15,397 nucleotides of DNA from an uncultured Oscillibacter sp. (GTDB taxonomy: Bacteria; Bacillota; Clostridia; Oscillospirales; Oscillospiraceae). The notes beneath the pieces are model-generated. The model was given only the letters and a program-made list of their open reading frames with translations, made no database searches and had not been told where the DNA came from. The stretch covers positions 1-15,397 of the forward strand of contig CAJTZI010000052.1 in NCBI GenBank assembly GCA_910584075.1. Reading direction: 5' to 3'. How positions within the stretch are numbered: position 1 is the stretch's first letter; each line of letters begins with the position of its first letter. Position numbers and translations under genes: made by a program. Shown here in pieces: positions 6,436-13,103 of the stretch.

Positions 6436-7233
6436 CTATTTGACAGAGATCACAGCCGCGTGGACGCCTCTGGCGTCCCCCATCTTCCGATGGGACCAGA
6501 AGAGGTCCGGACGGCAGGCGGTGCAGAGGCCGGAGACATCAATGTGCTCCGGCAGAAGCCCGGAGCGCAGGAGCCACCGGCGGTTCAGACCCGCCAAATC
6601 CACGTGGTACTTGGCGCCCCGCTTCTCCAGAAACGGCTCCGCCTCCGGACCCAGGGCGGAGCGCATGGCCTCCGGCACGTCGCCGTCAGTCTCAAAGCAG
6701 CACTGCCCGATGCAGGGGCCGATGGCGGCCAGCAGATTCTCCGGCTTTGCGCCATAGCTTTCGCCCATGGCCTGGACGGCTTTTTCCAGAATCCCACCGG
6801 CACAGCCCCGCCACCCGGCGTGGACGCCGCCCGCCGCCCCGGTGACGGGGTCGTGGAGCAGAATGACGCCGCAGTCGGCGGAGAAGACCGCCAGAGGGAG
6901 GTTTTTCTCATTGGTAATCAAGCCGTCGGCGTCATAGTCCCGCTGACGGTCCAGCCCCTTGCCGGCGTCGCCGGCGGTGCAGGGGCGGACGGTGGTCTCG
7001 TGGACCTGTCTGGAGAGGACCAGACGGTCCATGTCCACCCCGGCGCAGGCGCAGAAGCGCCGGTAGTTCTCCCGCAGGGCCAGATCTCCGTCCCCCATGC
7101 CGGGGCGGAGATTGAGGCTGTCCCAGGGGGCGGGGGAGACCCCGCCCAGGCGGGTGGAGAAGGCGTGGGACACGGGAAGAAGGGAGGAGGTCAGAAAGAC
7201 CACGCCGCCCTGTTCATGGGTTTCAAAGGCCAT
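6436..7233 (-). CDS. pgeF: Peptidoglycan editing factor PgeF (YfiH/laccase-domain family)
   Basis: A 265-residue member of the multicopper-like YfiH family, known as peptidoglycan editing factor and purine nucleoside phosphorylase/adenosine deaminase. The conserved metal-site residues are present: His78 in SRQVHE, Cys121 in FSADCGVILL and His138 in GGVHAGWRG. Other family signatures are STRLGGVS near the N-terminus, DADGLIT, IGPCIGQCCFE and the C-terminal CTACRPDLFWSHR. The ATG at 7233 is chosen because ACGGAGG lies 5-6 nt upstream and MAFETHEQG starts the fold; the open frame extends farther but into repeat sequence. It follows the small membrane gene by 11 nt, so the two are co-transcribed. 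No terminator is evident after it. Confidence 0.93.
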   Translation of the reverse strand: MAFETHEQGGVVFLTSSLLPVSHAFSTRLGGVSPAPWDSLNLRPGMGDGDLALRENYRRFCACAGVDMDRLVLSRQVHETTVRPCTAGDAGKGLDRQRDYDADGLITNEKNLPLAVFSADCGVILLHDPVTGAAGGVHAGWRGCAGGILEKAVQAMGESYGAKPENLLAAIGPCIGQCCFETDGDVPEAMRSALGPEAEPFLEKRGAKYHVDLAGLNRRWLLRSGLLPEHIDVSGLCTACRPDLFWSHRKMGDARGVHAAVISVK

Positions 7234-7244
7234 ATAAACCTCCG

Positions 7245-7505
7245 TTATGGTTCCGTGTTTGGGGTCTCCCCTTGATGCTCGACGACCTCGTGGGCTATCC
7301 AGCCGTGCCAGAGGTGGAGCCCGCCGCAGAAGAGGAGCAGAAGACCGCCGAGCAAAAAGAAGATGAAAAAAGCGTCTCCCATGGCCAGCGCCGCGACGAA
7401 TCCGGCGATGACCAGCAGTCCGCCGGTGAGCAGGAGAATTCCGCCCAGAAGCATCTCCTTGATGTCCTGAAGCAGTTTCAATGAGCCTTCGTTTGTTTGG
7501 TTCAT
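7245..7505 (-). CDS. Small two-helix membrane protein, unknown function
   Basis: An 86-residue protein. It has a short polar N-terminus (MNQTNEGSLKLLQDIKEM), two hydrophobic segments (about residues 20-41 and 44-64, GGILLLTGGLLVIAGFVAALA and FFIFFLLGGLLLLFCGGL) and a polar C-terminal tail. The ATG at 7505 is chosen because TTGGAGG lies 8 nt upstream. I do not recognise the family. It is immediately upstream of pgeF (the stop codon is followed directly by the pgeF ribosome site), suggesting one operon and possibly an envelope-linked role; that is inference. Confidence 0.75.
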   Translation of the reverse strand: MNQTNEGSLKLLQDIKEMLLGGILLLTGGLLVIAGFVAALAMGDAFFIFFLLGGLLLLFCGGLHLWHGWIAHEVVEHQGETPNTEP

Positions 7506-7523
7506 AGAGAGTACCTCCAAAGT

Positions 7524-7726
7524 GCGCCCCAACAGGGGCGGGGAATTTTGCCTCCTTTCGGGAGAACCGCCTGCGGGTGGGACGGGAGTTTCCCGGCCAC
7601 GGGCCGGGGACGGGGGTATTCGCGCCTTGGGCGCGGGACGGGGGATTCCCCCCTGCGGGGGGACGGGAGGTATCCGCCCACGGGGCAGGGACGACGCACG
7701 GGCTTTGCCCGTGCTGGGAATACACC
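7524..7726. repeat. Array of variable hairpins with a constant GGGACGGG linker
   Basis: GGGACGGG recurs at 7579, 7607, 7635 and 7660, with GGGACG at 7688 (spacings 28, 28, 25, 28), usually followed by a GGGTATTC-like tail. Between copies sit short GC hairpins whose arms differ but still pair: CCGGCC/GGCCGG (7593-7608 region), GCGCC/GGCGC (7622-7634), CCCC/GGGG (about 7649-7660), GCCC/GGGC (7676-7686) and finally GCACGGGC/GCCCGTGC (7696-7714) followed by TGGGAATACACC. A related hairpin CGCCCC/GGGGCG starts the array at 7525. Changing arms that keep pairing imply that structure, not sequence, is kept. Confidence 0.75.
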
Positions 7727-7729
7727 CCC

Positions 7730-7796
7730 CATTCTCTTTTCTCTGTCTTGCCAGAGAAAAGAGAATGCGCCGTGCACGGTGGAAGAGAAAAGAGAA
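7730..7796. repeat. Perfect 15-bp inverted repeat plus third half-copy
   Basis: CATTCTCTTTTCTCT (7730-7744) and AGAGAAAAGAGAATG (7753-7767) form a perfect 15-bp stem, extendable by G-C to 16. AGAGAAAAGAGAA recurs directly at 7784-7796. Between them is the palindrome CCGTGCACGG (7770-7779), which appears again at 8308-8317 beside TTTTCTCTTTTC, the same module on the opposite strand. No T-tract follows, so it is not a standard terminator. Confidence 0.8.
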
Positions 7797-7876
7797 CGCT
7801 TTTAGAGCTTGCGGGAGCCTCTCCCTTCGATTGAAGGGCGCTCAGCAGACTTGATGCGTGGACGCATCGACCTTCT

Positions 7877-7993
7877 TCTCTTCCCGCGCTTCACGCCTAG
7901 CCGGTCCCGTTCGGGGAATTGGCTTTGTCTACCGGCGGTAGGACGGTAGTCCTGCCCGCCCGTGCCAGACCAGGCGCGAAGCGCGGGAAGAGA
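7877..7993 (-). ncRNA. Candidate structured RNA, three-way junction
   Basis: A long closing stem pairs TCTCTTCCCGCGCTTC (7877-7892) with GAAGCGCGGGAAGAGA (7978-7993). It continues through one mismatch to CGCCT/AGGCG (7894-7898 with 7972-7976). Inside are two arms. One is AGCC/GGCT (7899-7902 with 7921-7924) with inner CCC/GGG. The other is GTCT/AGAC (7927-7930 with 7967-7970), then GGCGG/CCGCC (7934-7938 with 7956-7960), then AGGAC/GTCCT around GGTA (7940-7953). The single mismatch in the closing stem is A-C on the plus strand but U-G on the minus strand, which favours a minus-strand transcript. It matches no RNA family I know; a DNA-level role is also possible. Confidence 0.35.
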
Positions 7994-8190
7994 CGCTGGG
8001 GGCCTTGCATCAAAGATGCAAAACACCCTCGGAGGTACTAACAAATGCGGCGGAGCGCCCCCTCTCAGTAGGGGGCCAGCCGCAGCCGGTAGAGGGCTGG
8101 CAATTCACCGTGGCACCGATTCAGGCCAGCCCCCGTATCTTGGGCGAATTTGACCCTTGCGGTCAAATTCCGCCCCGGCGTCTTTTAATT

Positions 8191-8466
8191 GGGCCCCCGC
8201 CGGAGCCCAGCGGAGCGGGTCCGGTGGGAAGAGGAGGAGCAAGGGAGCGGGCGCAGTTTTCGCCGTAAGGCGGAAACGGAGCTTAGCGGACTTTGCGACG
8301 ACGAGGACCGTGCACGGCCCGTTTTCTCTTTTCGGCGCAACCGAAAACAGGGGCCCCCGCCGGAGCCCAGCGAAGCGGGTCCGGTGGGGAGAGGAGGAAG
8401 GAACGGAGCTTGAGCAGAATTTTCGGCTTTAGCCGGAAATGGAGCGGCGGAGTTTCTTCCGACGAC
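8191..8466. repeat. Imperfect direct duplication (about 115 bp, period 160)
   Basis: Copy one (8191-8303) and copy two (8351-8466) both run from GGGCCCCCGCCGGAGCCCAG through a purine-rich stretch to GACGACR. Each holds a 12-bp hairpin with one bulge (CCCGCCGGA-g-CCC against GGG-TCCGGTGGG; 8196-8228 and 8356-8388) whose loop differs by one base. Each then has a second hairpin whose core stem differs but pairs in both: CGCC-GTAA-GGCG in copy one and CGGC-TTTA-GCCG in copy two. The T-G pairs in these stems are allowed on the plus strand only. Confidence 0.75.
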
Positions 8467-8564
8467 ATGGGGGGTGCAATGAACCAGCCATCATCATGGC
8501 TGAAATCTCCCCCGCCCGTTAGGGCAGGAAAAACCCCGTTCCGCCCGAAGGGCAGTCACCCCCA

Positions 8565-11315
8565 TCAGCTCTGATGGTACTCAGGACAAGAGCACTTCTT
8601 CCATTTCAGTCCGCTGCCGCAGGGGCAGGGATCGTTCCGGCCAATCTTGTTGACCTTCACAGGCTGCTTCTTGGGCTTGGTGCCGTCGCCGCCCACATTT
8701 TCCACCATGCCCTTGGCCACCCGCTCCCGCTTGACCTCCTCGTCCTTTTTCAGCCGCACGGAGTACAGCCGCCGGACGGTCTCGTCCTGGATGGCGGAGA
8801 CCATCTCCTCAAACATGGAGAGAGACTCCTGCTTGTAGGCGATGACCGGGTCGGTGTTGCCGTAGGCCTGGAGGCGGATGCCCTGCTTCAAGTCATCCAT
8901 GGCGTCGATGTGGTCCATCCAGTACTCGTCCACCACCCGGAGCATGATGACCCGCTCCAGCTCCCGCATGATGTGGGGGGTGATCTCCGCCTCCTTGGCC
9001 TCATAGAAGTTCTCGGCGGCGGCGGTAAAGGTCTCGGCAAAGTCCTCCTGGCCTTTGCCGGGAACTTCTTCCGCGGGGACGGAGACGGCGCCCTTGGCGA
9101 AGTACATCCCCTCCAGGCCCCGGAGCATCTCCTGATAGCCGTCGGCGTCCAGGTGCTGCCGCTCGCCGAAGGACAGGGAGACGTGGTTGGCGATGGAGGT
9201 GCGCATCATGTTCAGAACGGTGTCCTTGATGTCCAGGCCGTCCAGCACTTGGCGGCGCTGGGCGTAGATGATCTCCCGCTGCTTGTTCATCACGTCGTCG
9301 TACTCCAGCACGGACTTTCGGGACTGGAAGTTTCGGGACTCCACAGTGGTCTGGGCATTCTCAATGGCCTTGGTGAGCATCTTGTTCTCGATGGGGGTGT
9401 CCTCGTCGATGTCGAACCGCTCCATCATGCCGGTGATGCGGTCGCCGCCGAAGAGGCGCATGAGGTCATCCTCCAGGGAGATATAAAACCGGGTCTCGCC
9501 GGGGTCGCCCTGACGGCCGGCGCGGCCCCGCAGCTGGTTGTCAATCCGGCGGGACTCGTGGCGCTCCGTGCCGATGATGAAGAGGCCGCCGGCGGCGCGG
9601 ACCTTTTCCGCCTCGTCGGTAATCTCTGCCCTGTGCTGGGCCATCTTCTCGGAGAAGAGCTTGCGGGCGTCCAGTATTTCCGTGTTGTCGGTGTCGGCGT
9701 AGCCCGTGGCGTCCACGATGACCTCCTCGGAGTAGCCGGCCTTCACCAGGTCCGCCCGGGCCAGGTACTCGGCGTTGCCGCCCAGCATGATGTCGGTGCC
9801 GCGTCCGGCCATGTTGGTGGCGACGGTCACCGCGCCGAACTTGCCCGCCTGGGCCACGATTTCCGCTTCCTTCTCGTGGTTCTTGGCGTTGAGCAGGTTG
9901 TGCTTGATGCCCTCCCTGGCCAGGAGCTTGGAGAGAAGCTCGTTTTTCTCGATGGACACGGTGCCAACCAGCACCGGCTGGCCCTTTTCATGGCACTCCT
10001 TAATCTGCTGGATCACGGCCCGGAACTTGCCCGCCTCGGTTTTGTAGACCACGTCGTGGTGGTCGTCACGCTGGTTGGGGCGGTTGGTGGGAATCTCCAC
10101 GATGTCCAGGTTGTAGATGGTGCCGAACTCCTCCTGCTCCGTCAGGGCGGTGCCGGTCATGCCGGAGAGCTTGCTGTACAGGCGGAAGTAGTTCTGGAAG
10201 GTGATGGTGGCCAAAGTCTTGTTCTCGCTGTTGACATTGACGTGCTCCTTGGCCTCGATGGCCTGGTGGAGGCCGTTGGAGTACCGCCGGCCGAACATGA
10301 GACGGCCGGTGAACTCGTCCACGATGATGACCTCGCCGTCCTTGACCACGTAGTCCACGTCCCGTTTCATGGTGCCGTGGGCCCGGATGGCCTGGTTGAT
10401 GTGGTGGGAGAGGGTGGAGTTGGAGGGATCGGAGAGGTTGTCGATGTGGAAGAACTCCTCCGCCTTGGCAATGCCCCGGGCGGTGAGGGTGGCGGTCTTG
10501 GCCTTTTCATCCACCACGTAATCGGCGTCGATGTCGGCGTCCTCCTCCTCCTTGTTGTCCACCTGGACCACCACCTGCTTTTTGAACCGGGCCACCAGCA
10601 TCTCGGCCATGTCGTAGAGCTGGGTGGACTTCTCCCCCTGACCGGAGATGATCAGGGGCGTCCGGGCCTCGTCGATGAGGATGGAGTCCACCTCGTCCAC
10701 AATGGCGAAGGCGTGGCCCCGCTGCACCAGCTCCTGGGAGTAGATGCACATGTTGTCCCGCAGGTAGTCGAAGCCCATCTCGTTGTTGGTGCCATAGGTG
10801 ATGTCGGCGGCGTAGGCCTCCTGCCGCTGCTTGCTGGTGAGGCCGTGGACGATCAGGCCCACCTTCAGCCCCAGGAAGCGGTGGACTTTGCCCATCCACT
10901 CGCTGTCGCGCTTGGCCAGGTAGTCGTTGACGGTGACGATGTGGACGCCCTGGCCCGTCAGGGCGTTCAAATAGGCGGGGAGGGTGGCCACCAGGGTCTT
11001 GCCCTCGCCGGTCTTCATCTCGGCGATGCGGCCCTGGTGGAGGACGATGCCGCCCACCAGCTGTACCCGGTAGGGACGCATCCCCAGCACCCGGTCGGCA
11101 GCCTCCCGCACGGCGGCGAAAGCCTCCGGGAGGACGTCGTCCAGCGTCTCACCGTTTGCGAGGCGCTCCTTGAACTCGGCTGTCTTGGCCTGGAGCTGGG
11201 CATCGGTCATCGCCTTGTACTCGTTGGACAAGGCCTCGATTTTGTCCACAATGGGATAGATGGATTTCAGCTCCCGGGAGCTGTAATCGCCAAAGATTGA
11301 TTTTAAGAGACCCAT
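8565..11315 (-). CDS. secA: Preprotein translocase ATPase SecA
   Basis: A 916-residue SecA, full length. It is the motor that drives unfolded preproteins through SecYEG at the inner face of the membrane. Visible features are the N-terminal start MGLLKSIFGD, nucleotide-binding Walker A MKTGEGKT (about residues 100-107), TVNDYLAKRD, TYGTNNEMGFDYLRDNM, the DEAD-like AIVDEVDSILIDEARTPLIISG, the preprotein-binding insert, TNMAGRGTDIMLGG and the QLRGRAGRQGDPG motif of the second ATPase domain. A C-terminal zinc-binding SEC-C tail, CPCGSGLKWKKCSC, follows a basic linker. The ATG at 11315 gives the standard N-terminus, preceded by AAAGGATG. It has its own promoter and stands alone, with no prfB or other usual partner in the window. 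Confidence 0.98.
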   Translation of the reverse strand: MGLLKSIFGDYSSRELKSIYPIVDKIEALSNEYKAMTDAQLQAKTAEFKERLANGETLDDVLPEAFAAVREAADRVLGMRPYRVQLVGGIVLHQGRIAEMKTGEGKTLVATLPAYLNALTGQGVHIVTVNDYLAKRDSEWMGKVHRFLGLKVGLIVHGLTSKQRQEAYAADITYGTNNEMGFDYLRDNMCIYSQELVQRGHAFAIVDEVDSILIDEARTPLIISGQGEKSTQLYDMAEMLVARFKKQVVVQVDNKEEEDADIDADYVVDEKAKTATLTARGIAKAEEFFHIDNLSDPSNSTLSHHINQAIRAHGTMKRDVDYVVKDGEVIIVDEFTGRLMFGRRYSNGLHQAIEAKEHVNVNSENKTLATITFQNYFRLYSKLSGMTGTALTEQEEFGTIYNLDIVEIPTNRPNQRDDHHDVVYKTEAGKFRAVIQQIKECHEKGQPVLVGTVSIEKNELLSKLLAREGIKHNLLNAKNHEKEAEIVAQAGKFGAVTVATNMAGRGTDIMLGGNAEYLARADLVKAGYSEEVIVDATGYADTDNTEILDARKLFSEKMAQHRAEITDEAEKVRAAGGLFIIGTERHESRRIDNQLRGRAGRQGDPGETRFYISLEDDLMRLFGGDRITGMMERFDIDEDTPIENKMLTKAIENAQTTVESRNFQSRKSVLEYDDVMNKQREIIYAQRRQVLDGLDIKDTVLNMMRTSIANHVSLSFGERQHLDADGYQEMLRGLEGMYFAKGAVSVPAEEVPGKGQEDFAETFTAAAENFYEAKEAEITPHIMRELERVIMLRVVDEYWMDHIDAMDDLKQGIRLQAYGNTDPVIAYKQESLSMFEEMVSAIQDETVRRLYSVRLKKDEEVKRERVAKGMVENVGGDGTKPKKQPVKVNKIGRNDPCPCGSGLKWKKCSCPEYHQS

Positions 11316-11402
11316 GATTTTATAAACATCCTTTCAATTCGTCTTTCCTGAGAAAGGGAAGCGTTTTCCTGCGTAAATAATTGCCCATAATAAAACAACG
11401 AT

Positions 11403-11431
11403 AGCATACCACAAATGCCCAGGAAATGCAA
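11403..11431 (-). promoter_or_regulatory. Promoter of secA
   Basis: On the minus strand, TTGCAT (11431-11426) and TATGCT (11408-11403) are spaced 17 bp apart, with an extended -10 TGG before TATGCT. The predicted start lies about 80 nt before the secA ATG, leaving an AT-rich leader without obvious structure. Confidence 0.65.
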
Positions 11432-11462
11432 AGAAAATCCGGCTTTCAGGAAAAAAGTTTAC

Positions 11463-11505
11463 AAAAAAAGGGGGGCGATTTCTTTGAAACCGTCCCCCTT
11501 TTTTT
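11463..11505 (-). terminator. Strong terminator after the dehydratase-like gene pair
   Basis: Seven A and five G (11463-11474) pair with CCCCCTTTTTTT (11494-11505). An inner stem (CG/CG and TTTC/GAAA) has one mismatch and loop TTT. The A/T tracts make it usable in both directions; on the minus strand it ends the transcript of the upstream pair before secA. Confidence 0.88.
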
Positions 11506-11593
11506 GGCGCTGCATGTCCGGATGCACGATTGCACGGTAAATTCCGCCGCCGGGGAGAGGAGAAGCCGTTTCAACTTCGCGGCCGGCGTCGCC

Positions 11594-13045
11594 TCACTCC
11601 AGGGTGAACTCCGCCGTCAGGAGGAAGTCCGTCGGATCGCCGGAGTCCCGGTGCTCGAAGAACCACTTTGTGACCCGGTAGTGTCCCGGCTTCAAACTGC
11701 CGTAGCTGCTGGCCCATTTGAGGGCCAGCTCCCGGGATTCGTCTGTGGAGAACATATACGCCTCCGCCGTGTTGGCGGATTCTCCCTTGCGTTCCAGCCA
11801 GTACCACCGGCCGTCCTGCTCGATCTGGAGACCAAAGTCGTGCTCGTTGCCGCTGAGGATTTCTGCCTCCGTGGTGTCCAGCAGCATCCGGATCCGGTTC
11901 TCCACCGTGCCGTCCCGGAGGGAGGCGTCGTAATCCACCCCCACAATCAAACTCCCCGGCAGCTTCCTCTGGAGCGCCGCATACTGCCCCCGTCCGTAGA
12001 TGTGCCCCGGAAGGCACTGGAAGGGCAGGCCGCTGAGGACCTTCCGGTACCCCGCCCGGACCCAGGCGGCGCTTTCCGCCGCCAGCAGCCACCCGCTGCC
12101 CAGGGCACAGCGGGTGCCGGTCAGCTTCTGCGCCAGGGCTCGCAGCTCGCGGTAGGGAGGCAGGACGGTGAATCCCGCCTCCCGCAGAATCCGGATCAAC
12201 CGGCGCTGCATAGGCTCGCCCAGAGCAGCCAGCAGCTTCCCTCCCAGGCGCATGGGCAGAGGACCGATCTCCAGATGGCTGTCCAGGTAGTACAGGGCAT
12301 ACCAGGTCAGACCGTTGACCCCCGCCCGGCAGCCCTGGCTCTCCAGGAATTTCACCAGGTTCCAGTTCCCCAGGGAACAATACTTTGTGTAGACATCCCC
12401 CACCAGGGCGATGTTCTGCATGGGTAAGGACCGGGTTTCCACGGACTGAAAGTCCCGGGCCATCTCCCGGCAGCGGCGGAGAATGGCGGCGGGGGAGAGG
12501 TTCCGGTTTGCCGCCAGGTCGCCGGAGAGAGTCTCCTCCCAGCGGCGGATCAGGGCCTCCGTCTCCCCGGTATGGCGCTCCGCGGGACGGGTTTGGTTGC
12601 CCATCAGCAAAAGGGCGTCTCCCCAGAAGGCCGCCGCCAGGGCCCGGCGGGCCATGGCCAGGGACACCGGCAGGGCGGAGGCGCGTTCCACGCCCCGAAC
12701 GTTGAAGGACAGCAGAGGCACCTGGGCGAAGCCCTCCCGGTCCAGCACCGGCCGCAGAAGGCGGATCAGGCAGGAGCCCCGGCAGCCGTCGCCGGTCTGG
12801 GAGATCAGCACGCCGGTGTGCTCCGGACTGTACTTCCCGGAGTGCAGAGCATGGAGCACCTGCCCGGTGATCAGGACGAAGGGGTAGCACAGGTCGTTGT
12901 GGGTGCGTCCCAGCCCCAGGTCCTCCACCTCCGCCCGCTCTCCCTCCAGCACCACGGGGGTCCACGCTGGCGACTGAAACGCCCACCGGAGCAGAGGCCA
13001 GTGGGCGTCCAGGAGGGAGGGGATCAGCAGGGTTTTGGGCGGCAT
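11594..13045 (-). CDS. COG3581-type 2-hydroxyacyl-CoA dehydratase-like protein with C-terminal Ig-like domain
   Basis: A 483-residue protein. Residues 1 to about 390 resemble the C-terminal part of the large acyl-CoA dehydratase activase-related proteins (2-hydroxyglutaryl-CoA dehydratase D-component type, COG3581). Signatures are HNDLCYP with Cys53, QTGDGCRGSC with Cys88/Cys92, FWGDALLLMGNQTRP, VGDVYTKYCSLGNWNL, GSGWLLAAES and CLPGHIYGRGQYAALQRKLPG, then a VDYDAS...ENRIRMLL segment. The cysteines could hold an iron-sulfur cluster (known for the wider family). The last 90 residues look like a bacterial Ig-like domain: FGLQIEQDGRWYWLE, YGSLKPGHYRVTKWFFE and TAEFTLE. The ATG at 13045 follows AAGGAGGTG by 6-7 nt. 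It is a tandem paralog of the gene 58 nt upstream. The substrate is unknown. Confidence 0.8.
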   Translation of the reverse strand: MPPKTLLIPSLLDAHWPLLRWAFQSPAWTPVVLEGERAEVEDLGLGRTHNDLCYPFVLITGQVLHALHSGKYSPEHTGVLISQTGDGCRGSCLIRLLRPVLDREGFAQVPLLSFNVRGVERASALPVSLAMARRALAAAFWGDALLLMGNQTRPAERHTGETEALIRRWEETLSGDLAANRNLSPAAILRRCREMARDFQSVETRSLPMQNIALVGDVYTKYCSLGNWNLVKFLESQGCRAGVNGLTWYALYYLDSHLEIGPLPMRLGGKLLAALGEPMQRRLIRILREAGFTVLPPYRELRALAQKLTGTRCALGSGWLLAAESAAWVRAGYRKVLSGLPFQCLPGHIYGRGQYAALQRKLPGSLIVGVDYDASLRDGTVENRIRMLLDTTEAEILSGNEHDFGLQIEQDGRWYWLERKGESANTAEAYMFSTDESRELALKWASSYGSLKPGHYRVTKWFFEHRDSGDPTDFLLTAEFTLE

Positions 13046-13071
13046 GAGGGCACCTCCTTTGATTATAAATG

Positions 13072-13094
13072 GTATATTCATAATTGGAATATAC
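13072..13094. promoter_or_regulatory. AT-rich palindrome, candidate operator
   Basis: GTATATTC (13072-13079) and GAATATAC (13087-13094) form an 8-bp perfect inverted repeat with a 7-bp spacer, in the 58-bp gap between the two dehydratase-like paralogs. It stands out from GC-rich surroundings. A TATAAT on the minus strand lies close by but would start transcription inside the ribosome site. Confidence 0.4.
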
Positions 13095-13103
13095 AAATAG
13101 TAT

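Larger units (their letters stand above)
7506..8564. other. Gene-free hairpin-rich kilobase between secA and the pgeF unit
   Basis: No convincing gene lies here; short open frames on both strands translate the repeats into Arg/Pro/Gly-rich strings and overlap each other. The region holds the repeat sets listed separately plus more simple hairpins: CCCTTC/GAAGGG (7823-7838), GATGCGT/ACGCATC (7853-7868), TTGCATC/GATGCAA (8005-8021), GAATTTGACC/GGTCAAATTC (8145-8170), TTTTCGG/CCGAAAA (8329-8347) and CAGCCAT/ATGGCTG (8485-8502). GCCC/GGGC hairpins between 8510 and 8555 may help end secA transcription, as one is followed by GGGGTTTTT on the minus strand. The promoter of the pgeF unit must lie here but is not obvious. 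Confidence 0.7.

Noticed and set aside
7524..7726. Possible CRISPR array, given the 28-bp periodicity
   Set aside because: The constant part is only about 8-15 bp and the variable parts are themselves palindromic; no cas genes are present.
7497..8574. Several 60-110-codon open frames in the gene-free kilobase
   Set aside because: They overlap on both strands, translate hairpin repeats into Arg/Pro/Gly strings and share phrases only because the DNA is duplicated.
8574..11300. A 908-codon open frame antisense to secA
   Set aside because: Its His/Val/Leu/Gly/Asp-rich translation is the shadow of a GC-rich conserved gene; secA on the other strand is certain.
13061..13070. TATAAT as -10 of the second dehydratase-like gene
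   Set aside because: No matching -35 at 16-18 bp, and the predicted start lies within the Shine-Dalgarno sequence.
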